Shown: positions 10,066 through 21,074 of the stretch, piece after piece
Position numbering within the stretch: position 1 is the stretch's first letter
Layout: every line of letters begins with the position of its first letter
Source of the DNA: Icerya purchasi
Taxonomy: Eukaryota > Arthropoda > Insecta > Hemiptera > Monophlebidae
Direction of reading: 5' to 3'
Assembly (NCBI GenBank): GCA_039619475.1
Contig: CM077115.1
Location: 539,122,315 to 539,186,314 of the forward strand
Length of the DNA stretch: 64,000 nucleotides
Program-made: the position numbers and the translations under genes
The notes under the pieces: generated by a model
What the model was told of the DNA's origin: nothing
What the model saw: the letters and a program-made list of their open reading frames with translations, nothing else
Database searches by the model: none

Positions 10066-10868
10066 AAATTTTAAATACCTGAACTTTAAAAATAAGTACA
10101 TTTTGGTTTTCTCTTTTTTTCGTATATATATTTATGATGGTATTACAACATATGAAATCAGATTTTATTATAAAAATTATTTAAATATCACTCATTTTTT
10201 TGTTTTTCCAAATTTTTTGTATATTTACCCAATTATTTTTTAGAGCAAATAGTTTCCATCACCTGTTAGTAATATATCTAAGTCTGTAATAAATTTCTTA
10301 ATTTTGCCACATTTAAAAATAATTTTCTTTGGATTGTTTTAAAACACTACTTTTTATAAAATGTTTAAATTTCTTTTGTAAATAAAAAAACAAAAACGTG
10401 AAATTTTGACCGTTTGTAGAGATTAATGGAAATCTTAATTTATAAATTAATGAAAAAGAACCTTTAAACCTATTTTATACTGTTTAAAATTTCAATTAAA
10501 AAACCCTTTCGAATTTGTATTCTTTAAGTGACTTTGATTTTTCATGTGAACCGACTATAAGCACTTCGAATTTTGTACGTTAAACTAAAAAATCAATTAA
10601 AGTAAATAGAAATAATAATTATTTCTCTAAAATTTTATAGTAGCTTTTGTTCTTATTTTATGTTATTATGATGTATTTATTTTAAAATACACTACACAAG
10701 GCGTGGAATAAAAAGTATTTCATAGTTGTTTAATGTTTTTATTCTGATGTAACTGCTCATTGATCAAACTAAAATCGCTCGGCGAATTGGAAATATAACA
10801 TTTTGACCTGCTTTTTGCCGAAGAACCTAATTAGCGATCCGCTTTGTAAAAAGCTTCTAGGGAAACAC
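10066..10868. repeat. Near-identical direct repeat (copy A part) of 15258-16040
   Basis: This block and 15258-16040 match almost base for base over about 800 bp, with one roughly 20-bp indel, whereas the third copy at 30590-32000 is clearly diverged. It is the right half of the inverted-end repeat. Such similarity implies a recent duplication or gene conversion between A and B. No ORF is supported. Confidence 0.75.
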
Positions 10869-10996
10869 GAACGGATCAATCTCAGAAAAGCGCGCCCAAT
10901 CAGAACGCTGCATTTAATGACAAATTATATTTCTTTATCTTATCATTGTTTTTATTTTCGTTTCTTGTGTAGCGGCAAATTTATTAATAAAAGCTA

Positions 10997-13276
10997 GAGC
11001 TGGGCGATTAGGAATGATTTTAATAATCGAGTGATCAACGAGTTACTAGTTTCGGTAATCGATTATAAAAGTAGTAACCAAGTGATCTGCATAATCGGGT
11101 AATAAATGACGAATGATGAGAACGAATGACGTTTAATGGCTATATAGTAATCATTCATATTGCGAACAACACATTTATCAATTTTTCGTTAGAATATCAA
11201 TAGTTCTTGGAACTGATGGATATTTTTAAATCTTTAAACATTTATTATTTTTTTATAATTACGTTGTACATTATTAAATGAGGCATTAATTTTTAAGGAA
11301 ATATACTTTTTTTATCGAGCTAATTTTAATCTACATTAGTGTGTAAGTTGTAACATAATTAAATTCTATACTGATAATTAAAAATTCAATTAGTGTTCAA
11401 AATAGAATATAGTAGAATACCCAGGATCGTTCAGGTTACAATTTATTAAACCTAGCTAAAGTGGAACGGTTAAGATTTGGGCTTTTACAATCAATATCAT
11501 GTCGTTTAGGATCGTTAGATGTTACAAAAATTGTAGCGAAATCTCCTTTTTTTAGATCCCCGATTTAAAAATTCTAGCTTTGATATGAAGGAAAATGCTT
11601 TAAATGCACAACAATAAGTTGTTGAACAATTAATATCGTTAATAAGTCAAAATAAACCTAAAATTGAAACAAATATAACTGACAAAGAAAATACTTTAAA
11701 TAAAAATATAATTGAAGACGATTCAAGGGAATTTTCTGATAAAAAAGTATTACCATCGTTATTAAAACCTCTAAGTCATCAGCTTTGGTAATGGTAAAGC
11801 AGTATACTGGAACCAAATTATTGCCACGGCCAGATGATCCCTTTAAGTCCTGCGAAGCTTATATGAAAGTACTATTAGAACTTCATATTCCGGCTACTAA
11901 GTATTTGCCTGTACCTGCCACCTTGTGAAAGATTATTATCAAATACTAGGTGCACACTAAATGACAGACGAAATACACTATAATCAAATAATTTACAGGA
12001 AATAATGTTTCTAAATTTCAAGATAAATTTCAGAAATAAATAGATACTTTTAAATTTTAATAATTTTAATCTTAAAAAGACTTGTTATTCAAACCTTAAG
12101 CTATTTCAATTTTATAATTGTTTTCGGCTATATGTACTTTTGTACTTTTTTTTGTAAATTTTGTATTTTTTATATTGCAATTTATTTAACATATAAAATT
12201 AATTTTAATAAAATGTACACAACCATTCTACATACAAATATTTTGGAATGTGTTTATGTATATTTTTCTAAATTGTTATTACTGTTTAATTATGTATAGT
12301 TATAAGTTTGCTTTTCATTCTCAATCAAAACAACTTTTAATATATCACATAAGGATTTCATAATTATACACCGTTTTTTTATTTTTTATATTTTTTACCA
12401 TTATTAAGTTTTGCATTTATAGATGTTGTATACATATAATTTATTTTAATAAAATGTACAAACATACATAGTAAGTTTATACATGAGTGGAAATGTGTTT
12501 TATCTACATTTTGATCCAAAACTTAATCATTGTCTAGTTATATACCTTTATAAATTTAAATATTTTTGTTTTCAGTTTAAAAACTTTTAATTATTATACA
12601 TATGTATAAATACTTCACATAAGGACACCATTTTCTTATTTTTATACTATTGTTGTTAAATTTTAATGTTTTGTAGAATAAAAAAAAATGTTGTACATAA
12701 ATTTTTTAAAAGAATAGTCTCTTATTCATTGTTTATTATATCCGTGCACGTAAAAATCTGAATTAAGTAAAATCATGATACTAATTAATTAATAATGACA
12801 GTAATTGACAATCAGGAAATATCATAGTTCTCATAATCAAACTATTTTACACAATTGATGTGAATAATCGGCATTTGTGAGACGTTCTCGGTTCTCATAA
12901 TTAAGCTATTTTACATAACTAATGTTAATAATCGGTATTCATGAGATGTTCTCAGTTATCATAATCGAATTATTTTACACAACTGCAATTTGCAATCATT
13001 ATATAATTTTGAATATAAGTCTGTCGTTACTATTAATTTCGCCGATAAAGATATCAATATTTGTCAAAAACTACCGTTAAAATTAACATAAATAATCATT
13101 TGAAATAAATTTAACCTTATTAATGAAATTTAAAAAAAAAATCAAATCACATAATAATTTTCGTAAGTAAACACTGAATGATTAGTAGTTAACAAAAGTA
13201 GTAATTGAAATATCTCGAGGTATATGTTCATAATCGAGTGATTCCATTAGTATATCTCATAATTGTCCAGCACTAC
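10997..13276 (+). mobile_element. Decayed hAT transposon with target-site duplication
   Basis: The element interrupts copy B and is flanked by TAAAAGCTA on both sides (10988-10996 and 13277-13285), which includes the 8-bp duplication typical of hAT. Copy A shows the empty site (AATAAAAGCTAATG near 1550). The ends are imperfect inverted repeats: GAGCTGGGCGATTA at the left, the complement of TAATTGTCCAGCAC at the right. Subterminal runs such as TCGAGTGAT also occur near both ends. Inside is an AT-rich transposase relic. Confidence 0.7.
11545..11960 (+). pseudogene. hAT transposase C-terminal relic
   Basis: Broken frames give a DPRFKN-like block, the usual 'LDPRFK' of hAT transposases, followed by an acidic linker. 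Further on comes a decayed dimerisation region (TKLLPRPDDPF ... IPATKYLPVPAT), the counterpart of 'DPL.WW ... LA..YL.IPATS'. Several stops and at least one frameshift make it non-functional. It lies in the centre of the hAT element described above. Confidence 0.55.
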
Positions 13277-13319
13277 TAAAAGCTAATGGATGATTTAAAG
13301 TGTACAGCCTCGGATCTGT

Positions 13320-13931
13320 GTGTGGGGGTGGACCGGGGCGCCTGCAATCCACGAAGACGAATCAAGAACGCTAGATCCGACTGGGCTATTTTCCAAAGAT
13401 ATGGAATTATTGTTTGACATTATTTTAACAGAAATAGAAACAAGGGTAGAGAGCGCAAAGAGTCTACATGAAAATTTTGCCTTCCTTAGTGGCCACGCGT
13501 TTTTAAATATGTCGACTGTGGAACTGCAGAAAAATTGAGCCGGTCTAGCACGAAAATATTCAAAAGACTCGAATGCAGTTGATTTTTTCCAGGAATTTGC
13601 CATATTCAAAGAGCTAGTAACCGAAATTAATGAAAAATCGAATGCATTCGACTTGTTACAACATCTATGTAAGCATGATTTGCAAGAAGCTTTTTTTCCT
13701 AATGTTAGTATAGCTTTAAGGATGTACGCATTACCGACGACATCTACAAGCTGTGAGCGAAGCTTCAGCAGACTGAAAATAATTAAAACCTATCTACGTT
13801 CAACAATGAGTCCGGAACCTCCAACTGGCCTCGCAATCCTAGCCATTGAAAATAAAACTGCTTTTGAGACGGACTTTGATGAACTAATATATTCTTTCGC
13901 CGAAACGAAAGTACGCCATGTAAAGCTGTAG
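13320..13931 (+). pseudogene. hAT-family transposase relic (second lineage)
   Basis: Two broken frames remain. The first part (13320-13538) looks like the region before the dimerisation domain. The second (13653-13931) is clear: FPNVSIALRMYALP, then T-S-C-E-R-S-F-S-R-L-K-I-IKTYLRSTM, then GLAILAIEN. This is the hAT C-terminal dimerisation block in the form seen in ZMYM-like and P-element-repressor-like hAT proteins. A stop at about 13536-13538 and a frame change separate the parts. It sits in copy B just right of the first hAT element but is not closely similar to either BED-type copy, so it is a different lineage. Confidence 0.65.
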
Positions 13932-14315
13932 CAAGATTAGAGAGATAAAAATGCTGGGACCTAAAGATGTCTTGATTGTCTGTCGTCTTTCCTGGTTATA
14001 TGTTTTCTGTATTTAATTTTATGTCATATAAATGAAAAAGTTGTTAGCTAATAGATAATAAAGAGCAAAAATTTATTAAAGGGTACTTATTCTCACGATC
14101 ACAAAAAATTCCACCCACTATAGGAATGGACAGGATATAGGAAGCACAATAGAGAGCAGGAAGCCTTGACTTTAAAAGGAGTAAATAAACGGAAGAAGAA
14201 ACATTACTTGTAAAATATGATTATTCATTTATTAATACTATGTTCATTAAACGTGTTTTTCTGCAGTTATTTATGCTATAAAAATGTAAGATTTTTAAAA
14301 AACCTGTATTAGTAC

Positions 14316-15097
14316 TGATACGAACTGGTGCAACATAGCTTCAAAATTCAAAATTATTTGTTTTGTTGCACGTCGTATATTTATGCGGCACTATATATTT
14401 TTTAGTTGACTTGTAGAAGGAATTAGTATACACATGCCGAATATCGGTATCGGATTTTATCAGGCTGGTAAAGTTTGTTGCACCGCCTGCATTGGTGTGC
14501 ATGTGTCTGTTCGCGATCGAGCCGTAAGATAGAATCCGTTAAATTTGCGATATTTGGAGATGATGGATGTGATTGTGTCCGAATATGTATATTAATTCCG
14601 AAAAGTTGCGTCTAGATCGGCTTGGATATTAAATTTTTGTGATTTTTAAAATCTGTTATTGGACATATAGTAGAGCCCAGTGCCATCTCTGTTACAGAGA
14701 TATTACCACTATTTTACAGCGGATTCGTGAAATTTGTATGGGAGAATTTTGTTTGATTTTTTATTATGAAAGGTCTAAGGCTCTGCCTGGCAGAGCTTTC
14801 CAGTCGTGACACACCGCGGGAAGGTGTCGCCGGCGCCCGTTAGGGTTGTGTTTTATCGGAACTATTTTATTATTTTATCACCAAAATAAACAACTTTATT
14901 GATTGAAGAAGGAGAAGGAATAGGCGATCGATTACAATTGGCGGCCTGAATGAACAGGAATATCGAGCAGCAGGAATTTATAACATTGGCCCCGAACTGA
15001 GGGATGAGAGCCCGTAAGGAGGGACCTAAACAAAAATGGAATTCATAACATTGGCTTCCAAGAAACAGGGACCCCAGAACTAACCCTCAGTTGTTAC
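14316..15097 (+). mobile_element. Solo LTR-like insertion with TSD AGTAC
   Basis: Copy A reads TTAGTACTT without interruption near 6395, while here about 780 bp is inserted between two AGTAC copies (14311-14315 and 15098-15102). The insert starts TGATACG. Its 3' part resembles the second LTR element: a CTCTGCCTGGCAGAG hairpin, then GCCGGCGCCCG, then repeated TGGC..CC.GAAC motifs. It is therefore probably a solo LTR of a relative of the element at 39850-55246. No internal coding sequence remains. Confidence 0.55.
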
Positions 15098-15257
15098 AGT
15101 ACTTCAAATTTATAATTGTTGATTATAAACACTTATTTAGTTTGTTTTTTTTAATAGAATGTGCAAGTGTGTAATGACAAAAGTTAAACAGCTGAGATGT
15201 TCTATCAGTACAAAAAATAAATTTTTTTTCAATTCTATTAATTTTATACTCAAATCA

Positions 15258-16040
15258 TACTTTAAATTTTAAATACCTGAACTTTAAAAATAAGTACATT
15301 TTGGTTTTCTCTTTTTTTCGTATATATATTTATGATGGTATTACAACATATGAAATCAGATTTTATTATAAAAATTATTTAAATATCACTCATTTTTTTG
15401 TATATTTACCCAATTATTTTTTAGAGCAAATAGTTTCCATCACCTGTTAGTAATATATCTAAGTCTGTAATAAATTTCTTAATTTTGCCACATTTAAAAA
15501 TAATTTTCTTTGGATTGTTTTAAAACACTACTTTTTATAAAATGTTTAAATTTCTTTTGTAAATAAAAAAACAAAAACGTGAAATTTTGACCGTTTGTAG
15601 AGATTAATGGAAATCTTAATTTATAAATTAATGAAAAAGAACCTTTAAACCTATTTTATACTGTTTAAAATTTCAATTAAAAAACCCTTTCGAATTTGTA
15701 TTCTTTAAGTGACTTTGATTTTTCATGTGAACCGACTATAAGCACTTCGAATTTTGTACGTTAAACTAAAAAATCAATTAAAGTAAATAGAAATAATAAT
15801 TATTTCTCTAAAATTTTATAGTAGCTTTTGTTCTTATTTTATGTTATTATGATGTATTTATTTTAAAATACACTACACAAGGCGTGGAATAAAAAGTATT
15901 TCATAGTTGTTTAATGTTTTTATTCTGATGTAACTGCTCATTGATCAAACTAAAATCGCTCGGCGAATTGGAAATATAACATTTTGACCTGCTTTTTGCC
16001 AAAGAAATTAATTAGCGATCCGCTTTGTCTAATTCTCTGG
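15258..16040. repeat. Near-identical direct repeat (copy B part) of 10066-10868
   Basis: Partner of the block at 10066-10868. Differences are few: one short deletion in the CATTTTTTTG region and scattered substitutions near the right end. Confidence 0.75.
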
Positions 16041-16441
16041 AAGCTGTTTTATAAAAAGCTTCTAGGAAAACAGCTTATGCTAATTACTGAGGATCTGTAA
16101 TAACAACCATGCAAGTTTAAATTTTTTTCCAAAAATTTGGCTCAATAAATATAACTCATTCAAATTTATAAAAAAAATTTGTCTTCTTTAAAAAGAGCAA
16201 TTATCAAAAAATTAAAATAGTAATATTTTAAAAATGCTTATCATAGTAGTGGGTTTAAAAATCTTAAGTACATCATTCTGATTGGTCACATTTTTCTGAG
16301 ATTGATCCAGACCGCTCTTACTTAAACAAATGTAACCCAATTTTTGCAATGTTGGTGATCGAGTGGAAAAATTTTATGGAGTGATTAGAGCGCAATCAGT
16401 CAGTTGTGATGAAAATTATTTATATTTACATTACGCTTAAC

Positions 16442-17204
16442 CAGGGCTTAAACGCCAGGCTAATGTCCTTGAAAAATACAGCTTAGGCTTTCGGCTTTTG
16501 GCTCTTCAAATTTGAAATATGGCTTCGGCTTTTGGCTGCTTAAATTTAAAATATGGCTCAGGTTTTCAGCTTTCGGCTTATGAAATGAATTTTAATAGAA
16601 GTTAATTAAAATCATTTACTAATTACTATGCATCGAACTATAAAGCATTACTATTGAAACTTCAGCTTTTTTCTGTACGCACAAAAATAAAAGTTTTTAA
16701 AAACAATTTCTTATGCAGATAATTATGTCAAAAATGTAAAATCAAGAAATTTAAAATTTTTGTAACACTGATATCATAAATATTTTGATTCTTCAATTAA
16801 TTTTTATTTATAGAGATTGTATCAGGGCTTGAGGACCTGAATGAAAATTTGATCTATTTAACAATGCTGTACACTTATTTCATTAACAATAGTTTAGAAG
16901 TAGGCACGTCAGCCAATGAATTTGAGAAATAAACGTACAGCATTGACAAATAGATCAAATTTTCATTCGACTTTTCAAGCCCAGCATGTATTTTAAAAAA
17001 AAGCTTGAGCCGAATATAAAGCTTAATTTAGCTTTTTTAAAAATACAGCTTAAGCTTTTGTCTTTTGGCTGTTGAGATTTTGAGCACAGCTTAAGCTTTG
17101 GGCTTTTAGCTTATGGAAATTTAAATATGGCTTTTAGATTAAGCTTATGACATCTAAAAATGATAGCTTTTAGCTTTTGGCTTTCGGCTGGCTTTCAAGC
17201 CCTG
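16442..17204. mobile_element. hAT-like non-autonomous element rich in GCTTTTGGC motifs
   Basis: The ends CAGGGCTTAAACGCC and GGCTTTCAAGCCCTG form an imperfect inverted repeat of a type common in hAT elements. Both subterminal regions are packed with degenerate GGCTTTTGGCTTT/ATATGGCTT repeats, direct on one side and related on the other. These could be transposase-binding sites. No matching 8-bp duplication is visible outside (CGCTTAAC versus TACTCGAC), and there is no ORF. A foldback element sits in the middle. Confidence 0.55.
16823..16984. mobile_element. Foldback MITE nested in the hAT-like element
   Basis: About 50 bp at each end are inverted copies: CAGGGCTTGA, then GAATGAAAATTTGATCTATT and CAATGCTGTAC, mirrored at the right end (TTCAAGCCCAG). 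The flanks GATTGTAT and GCATGTAT match at 6 of 8 positions, an imperfect 8-bp duplication. The outer CAGGGCTT motif is shared with the surrounding element, so the two may be related hAT-mobilised elements. Confidence 0.6.
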
Positions 17205-17279
17205 TACTCGACCGAATCTAACAGGATTTTAAGTAGGTAGAAGGTAGAAGTTAGTAATAATAATATATAGGGTGATTTT

Positions 17280-17564
17280 TTGAAAGTTAAGTTTTTCAGG
17301 TTGGCAGCACTGGTTGGTATTGGCGTCCAAACGTCATCTGTCAAAGTGAAAAGTTTTCAGTATACTCTGCCATTTCATCATGGAAAGACTTACACAAACG
17401 AACAACGATTGCAAATTGTTGAAATTTATTATCAAAATTCGTGCTCTGTGAAAAATGTGCATCATTTGTTACAACCATATTATGGTGGTCATAATCGACC
17501 TGATGAATCAACAATTCGTGCTGTTAACACCAAATTATTTGGTGATAACAGCACGAATTTTTGA
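17280..17564 (+). pseudogene. Mariner-type transposase N-terminal HTH fragment (left arm)
   Basis: The segment YTNEQRLQIVEIYYQNSCSV, then YYGGHNRPDESTIRAV, matches the N-terminal DNA-binding domain (DUF4817-like helix-turn-helix) of mariner-related transposases: 'EQR..IV..YY.N..S' followed by 'RPSESTIR'. Upstream of the TNEQR block the in-frame sequence is terminal-repeat DNA, and the natural ATG is one base out of frame. It ends at the palindrome centre, so no DDE domain follows. Confidence 0.6.
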
Positions 17565-17747
17565 TTCACTAGGTCGATACAAACGATGCACATTTTTCAC
17601 CGAGCACGAATTTTGATAATAAATTTCAACAATTTGCAATCGTTGTTCGTTTGTGTAAGTCTTTCCATGATGAAATGGCAGAGTATACTGAAAACTTTTC
17701 ACTTTGACAGATGACGTTTGGACGCCAATACCAACCAGTGCTGCCAA
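17535..17747 (-). pseudogene. Mariner-type transposase N-terminal HTH fragment (right arm)
   Basis: Mirror copy of the left-arm fragment on the opposite strand (same TNEQRLQIVEIYYQNSCSVK stretch), with a deletion of the YYGGHNR segment. The two convergent copies are the arms of the foldback element. Confidence 0.6.
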
Positions 17748-18490
17748 CCTGAAAAACTTAACTCTTAAAAAATTACCCTATATATACTAGTGATGAGCAT
17801 AATAGTTATTTTCGATTGGCCGGTATACTGGTTACAGTGATTTCAAACTAATGATAATTTAGAACGGTGACCGGTTATTTTCACCATGTATGCAATATTT
17901 ATATTTGCTATTAACATTTTTTATGCCAATAAGCTGGAATATAGTTATATGCATTTTTGTTTTAAATATAAAAAATGCATACTAATTTTTATGTAATTTA
18001 CCCTATCGTTGATTTATACTATCTGCGGTCTTAATTAATTTTTTTTTTATTTTACTCTTTTTTCCACCTAAATTATATGTACTTACTACATTTAAAATTA
18101 TATTATAATTATGTTTAAAAAAATTAAAGTTAGAACAACAATTTAAATCAAAGCAACAGAAATAATAATATTGAAGTTAAAAATGATTACAAAAAACAAT
18201 AGTAATGATGAATGATTTAAAATATAATAGAATATTATATGTGCAAGTAGATATTTATTTAATACAACTCTACTTTTTTTTTAACAAATCTATTTTTCTT
18301 AACAATAATTACTGAAATCGCCATTGTTTACTTTTCTTCAAATATATAGCAATGAATTATATATAACAATTTTTTTTGAAAAATGTACTGGTTACATACA
18401 GTTAAAATCAGTACATTACTCCAACTTTTCCTTGTATGAACACAAATAAAATCTTTTATCATTACATGTCTGCTGCAATAAAATTAACAT

Positions 18491-19490
18491 CATCATCATC
18501 ATCAAGTAGCAGTCCCAATCTGGGGATTGCTCACACCATTTTTACATTTCGCAGTTCCTTGCCATCTGAATTAGTCCGCTGCATTTTTCCCGTCAATTTC
18601 TATCATTTCGATTCGTCTCTTTCCTTTTGTTGCTTCAGATTTTCCCTTGCATCGTTGTAACAAAAATTACTCCCTCTCGGATGTTATGCGCGAGGTATTT
18701 CCTTTTTCTCTGGATTACATCTTTTGCTATATCGTATTCTGTCAGTTGCCACCTGCTTAAAACGTCTTTATTTTTCACCTTGGCCGTCTATGGTATTCTC
18801 ATCATTCTTCATAACGTCCACATACCAAATGCATCTAGCTTTTTCCTACATTCCGCATCCATCGTCCAAATTTCTGCTCCATATTTTAGCACTGACATCA
18901 CATAGCAGTTGTTGATCCTTAGTTTTAATTGCATTCCAAGCTTCTGACCCCTCAACACCGCTTGTAGATTATTAAATGCTTATTCGGCTATTCCTATTCT
19001 TGATCTAATTTCTTTTTTATCTCGGCCATCTGAAGTGAATAGGGCACCGAGGTATCGGAATTCTTCTACTTGTTTCAGCACTGTCTTATTTATTTTAATT
19101 TTTTCTTCTTTTCTTCCATTTTTGGAGAATCTCATCACCTTTGTTTTTTCGGCATTTATCGTCATGCCATACTTAATTCCGGCTTTATTAATTTGATTTA
19201 GCATGATTTGAAATTGACCAACTGATCCGGCAATAAACAGCCTATCATCTGCATAGCTTATTAATAGTTTTTCCATTGATTTTGAACCCAGTGTTGTCCA
19301 ATATTGCTTCCTCATAATTTCTTCCGAATAAATATTAAACAACCTTGGCGATAAGGGACATTCCTGTCTGGCACCCCTTTCAATCTTGTGTTTTGTATCG
19401 GAATACCTGCCGTTCAATTTCATCTTCGCTGATTGACCTCAATATAGATTCTTGATGACTTGTAGGTCATTATTATCATGTTTCTGCAAT
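18491..19490 (-). mobile_element. 5'-truncated LINE fragment with 13-14-bp TSD
   Basis: It is inserted in the hAT copy between ATAAAATTAACAT (18478-18490) and ATAAAAATTAACAT (19491-19504). The intact hAT has this region uninterrupted near 36270. On the minus strand it holds the second half of a LINE reverse transcriptase and ends in an ATG-repeat tail (CATCATCATC at 18488-18505). This is a standard target-primed insertion of a 5'-truncated element. Confidence 0.75.
18640..19423 (-). pseudogene. LINE reverse transcriptase fragment
   Basis: The best-preserved part (19423 down to 18980) shows RT motifs in order: G-A-R-Q-E-C-P-L-S-P (normally GVRQGCPLSP), then SYADD, the catalytic tetrad region, then NAEKTKVM and FRYLGALFTSDGRDKKEIRSR. 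Below 18980 another frame continues with a YGAEIWT / R-x-x-x-IPWTAKV.NK-VL-type C-terminus. The Q-E-C and YADDR variants plus frameshifts indicate an inactive copy. It belongs to the endonuclease-RT LINE group that has the 'YLG..IT.DG' thumb motif; I do not assign a clade. Confidence 0.7.
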
Positions 19491-19707
19491 ATAAAAATTA
19501 ACATACCTTTCAAATTTTACATTCATTAGTTTAACAGTTTATAGATGTTGATAAATGAGTGAAATTTGTCAGATTCTGACATTTATACCTATATATACAT
19601 ATATTTCTAAACAAAAAATGTAATAAAAATTTATCGTTTTAATATAAAACACTATCATGAAACGAATGTTATATTTCATGAATTTAATCTTCAAGTTTGT
19701 AGTACTT

Positions 19708-19953
19708 TCAGAATTCAATTCTACAGATTCTACCAATTGTGTGATTATTGACATGAATCCTTTCCATATTCCTTTCTTTCAGAGACATAGTAGGATGATT
19801 AGAAATTAAATATTTCTTTAAATTTGAATTAGTTGTTATATAAGATAATTTCTTTTTACATGCATAACAAGTAGCAGAAGAATTTTTTTCATCAATAGGT
19901 GCAAAAAAATTCCACATTTCACTAAATTTTTGTCTTTTTAATTTTCCTAACAT
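19708..19953 (-). pseudogene. hAT transposase N-terminal fragment (BED finger)
   Basis: The first about 60 residues are close to the intact 616-residue transposase: KLKRQKFSE.WNFF and a BED zinc finger with C-x2-C (CYACKKKLSY) and an altered second half, where the first histidine position reads Y in KKYLISNH. After that the frame leaves the transposase and soon ends. The remaining transposase body is deleted. Confidence 0.7.
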
Positions 19954-20576
19954 AATGCCACTTTTAATAACTAGTATACATACATATTATTTATATAAAT
20001 GTCTTACTACTTATAATTAACACTTGAAAGCTATCAAAACCATAAACGTATTTCTTAAATTAACTAACACATAACAAATGTATAAATGTTATCAAAAAAC
20101 ATATTTCAAAAAAAAAAAAAAATAATGAACATAACTCATAATTTACTTTAACCAACAAAAGTAATAGCCTACTAATGTAAATTATTTAGATCAAACATAA
20201 AAACAAAAAAATTTTCGGTATAAATTTATTGAAGATTCAATTAAAAGTATATTTTCTTAATAACAATATTGTACGTCTTGTAGAACATAAAATTTTTAGT
20301 GCAAATAAATGTCACCTAATTTAGTTTATAAAAACGAGTAATGTGATATTTGCGTTATTTACGCTGACATAACACGTTTAATAATTTAAATCAGTAAGAA
20401 AACATATTTTAATTTCTGGTTATCAGTTAATTTCAGAATAATCGGTAAGTAAATAATCACTAGGAAGACAATGATTCACCGGTAAGAAAATTCACTGGAA
20501 GTGATACTATTAATTAGGTAAATGCATCATCACTGTCGTTTCAAAATAACCAGTACCTAACTATTAACATAACCGT

Positions 20577-20824
20577 ATCAGAAGTGTTCTGGAATTTTGC
20601 TCCCGAATTTTATGGTATTTGTAGTAGCAAAATTGAGCCAGCATTACATTAAAGAAAAACCATAAATAAATTTAAAATAGTTCTAAATAATGTTTGAAAT
20701 GTTGCAAAAAATATTTTTTATTCTCTATAATATAATAAAACCAAAATTTGATTATTACTTTTAATATTTTTTTATTTTTGTGTGACTATTTTAGAAAGCG
20801 TCTAATCGCGATCTACAATGAGAT
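20577..20824. other. AT-rich spacer, nothing recognised
   Basis: About 250 bp between the truncated hAT copy and the Harbinger left end. No ORF or repeat end was recognised. Confidence 0.4.
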
Positions 20825-21074
20825 TTAAGGCGCGGACACATTGCTATCACGTCACGTGATAATACATGTTAACAAAAAATCTGGAACGTTGTTTTAATGC
20901 TGTGTAATCACATTGCAGTCACGAAACGTAAATCACATCAAATTTTTCTTTCCTACTTGATCTCATGCACAGATATTTTGAGACGTGAGCTTGTACGTTT
21001 TTAATTTCACCTGAGGTAGTTATTGTTTTGAAATAGTTTATTTGCATTTTTACTTACAATAGTATTTATTTAAA

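Larger units (their letters stand above)
1046..10868 (+). repeat. Large inverted-end repeat, copy A (with nested insertions)
   Basis: The left end is GATCAATCTCAGG followed by a GC-richer stretch and CCAAATCAGAACGCTG; copy B starts with the same sequence at 10873. The body can be followed by alignment to copies B and C: 1046-1118, 1500-1991, 5876-6072, 6284-6553 and 10065-10868. These blocks are separated by a SINE, an LTR element, a 211-bp insert and a 3.5-kb insert. The last 270 bp or so found in copy B (to 16316) is missing here, and copy B begins almost at once. No coding capacity is visible, so it is probably a non-autonomous DNA transposon or an old composite repeat. Confidence 0.6.
10873..16316 (+). 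repeat. Large inverted-end repeat, copy B (with nested insertions)
   Basis: The left end GATCAATCTCAGAAAAGCG (10873) is matched by an inverted right end (TTTTTCTGAGATTGATC) finishing at 16316. The inner flanks (CCAATCAGAACG / TTCTGATTGG) are also inverted, giving a terminal inverted repeat of about 45 bp. Within it lie a hAT element (10997-13276), a second hAT relic (13320-13931) and an LTR-like insert (14316-15097). No target duplication is clear, so the superfamily stays open. Confidence 0.6.
17268..17780. mobile_element. Mariner-type foldback element with coding arms
   Basis: The sequence is a near-perfect palindrome. TAGGGTGATTTTTT at the left matches the complement of the right end (AAAAAATTACCCTA), and the arms of about 240 bp meet at a short centre (ACCAAATTATTTGGT). 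The TA at each end fits Tc1/mariner target sites. Each arm encodes the same N-terminal helix-turn-helix segment of a mariner-like transposase. Transcription of the element would give a long hairpin RNA. No catalytic domain is present. Confidence 0.8.
17788..20576 (-). mobile_element. Deleted inverted copy of the BED-type hAT element
   Basis: The left end (TAGTGATGAGC...) matches, base for base over long stretches, the complement of the right end of the intact hAT at 33278-37005. The other side matches its transposase 5' end and 5' non-coding region, but stops at about 20576 without the terminal repeat. Most of the transposase is missing and a 1-kb LINE fragment is inserted (18491-19490). It starts seven bases after the mariner foldback. 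Confidence 0.75.

Noticed and set aside
20577..20828. Missing half of the zinc finger cut at 37588
   Set aside because: Read in the required frame and strand, this flank gives a stop within a few codons and lacks the expected His/Cys pattern.
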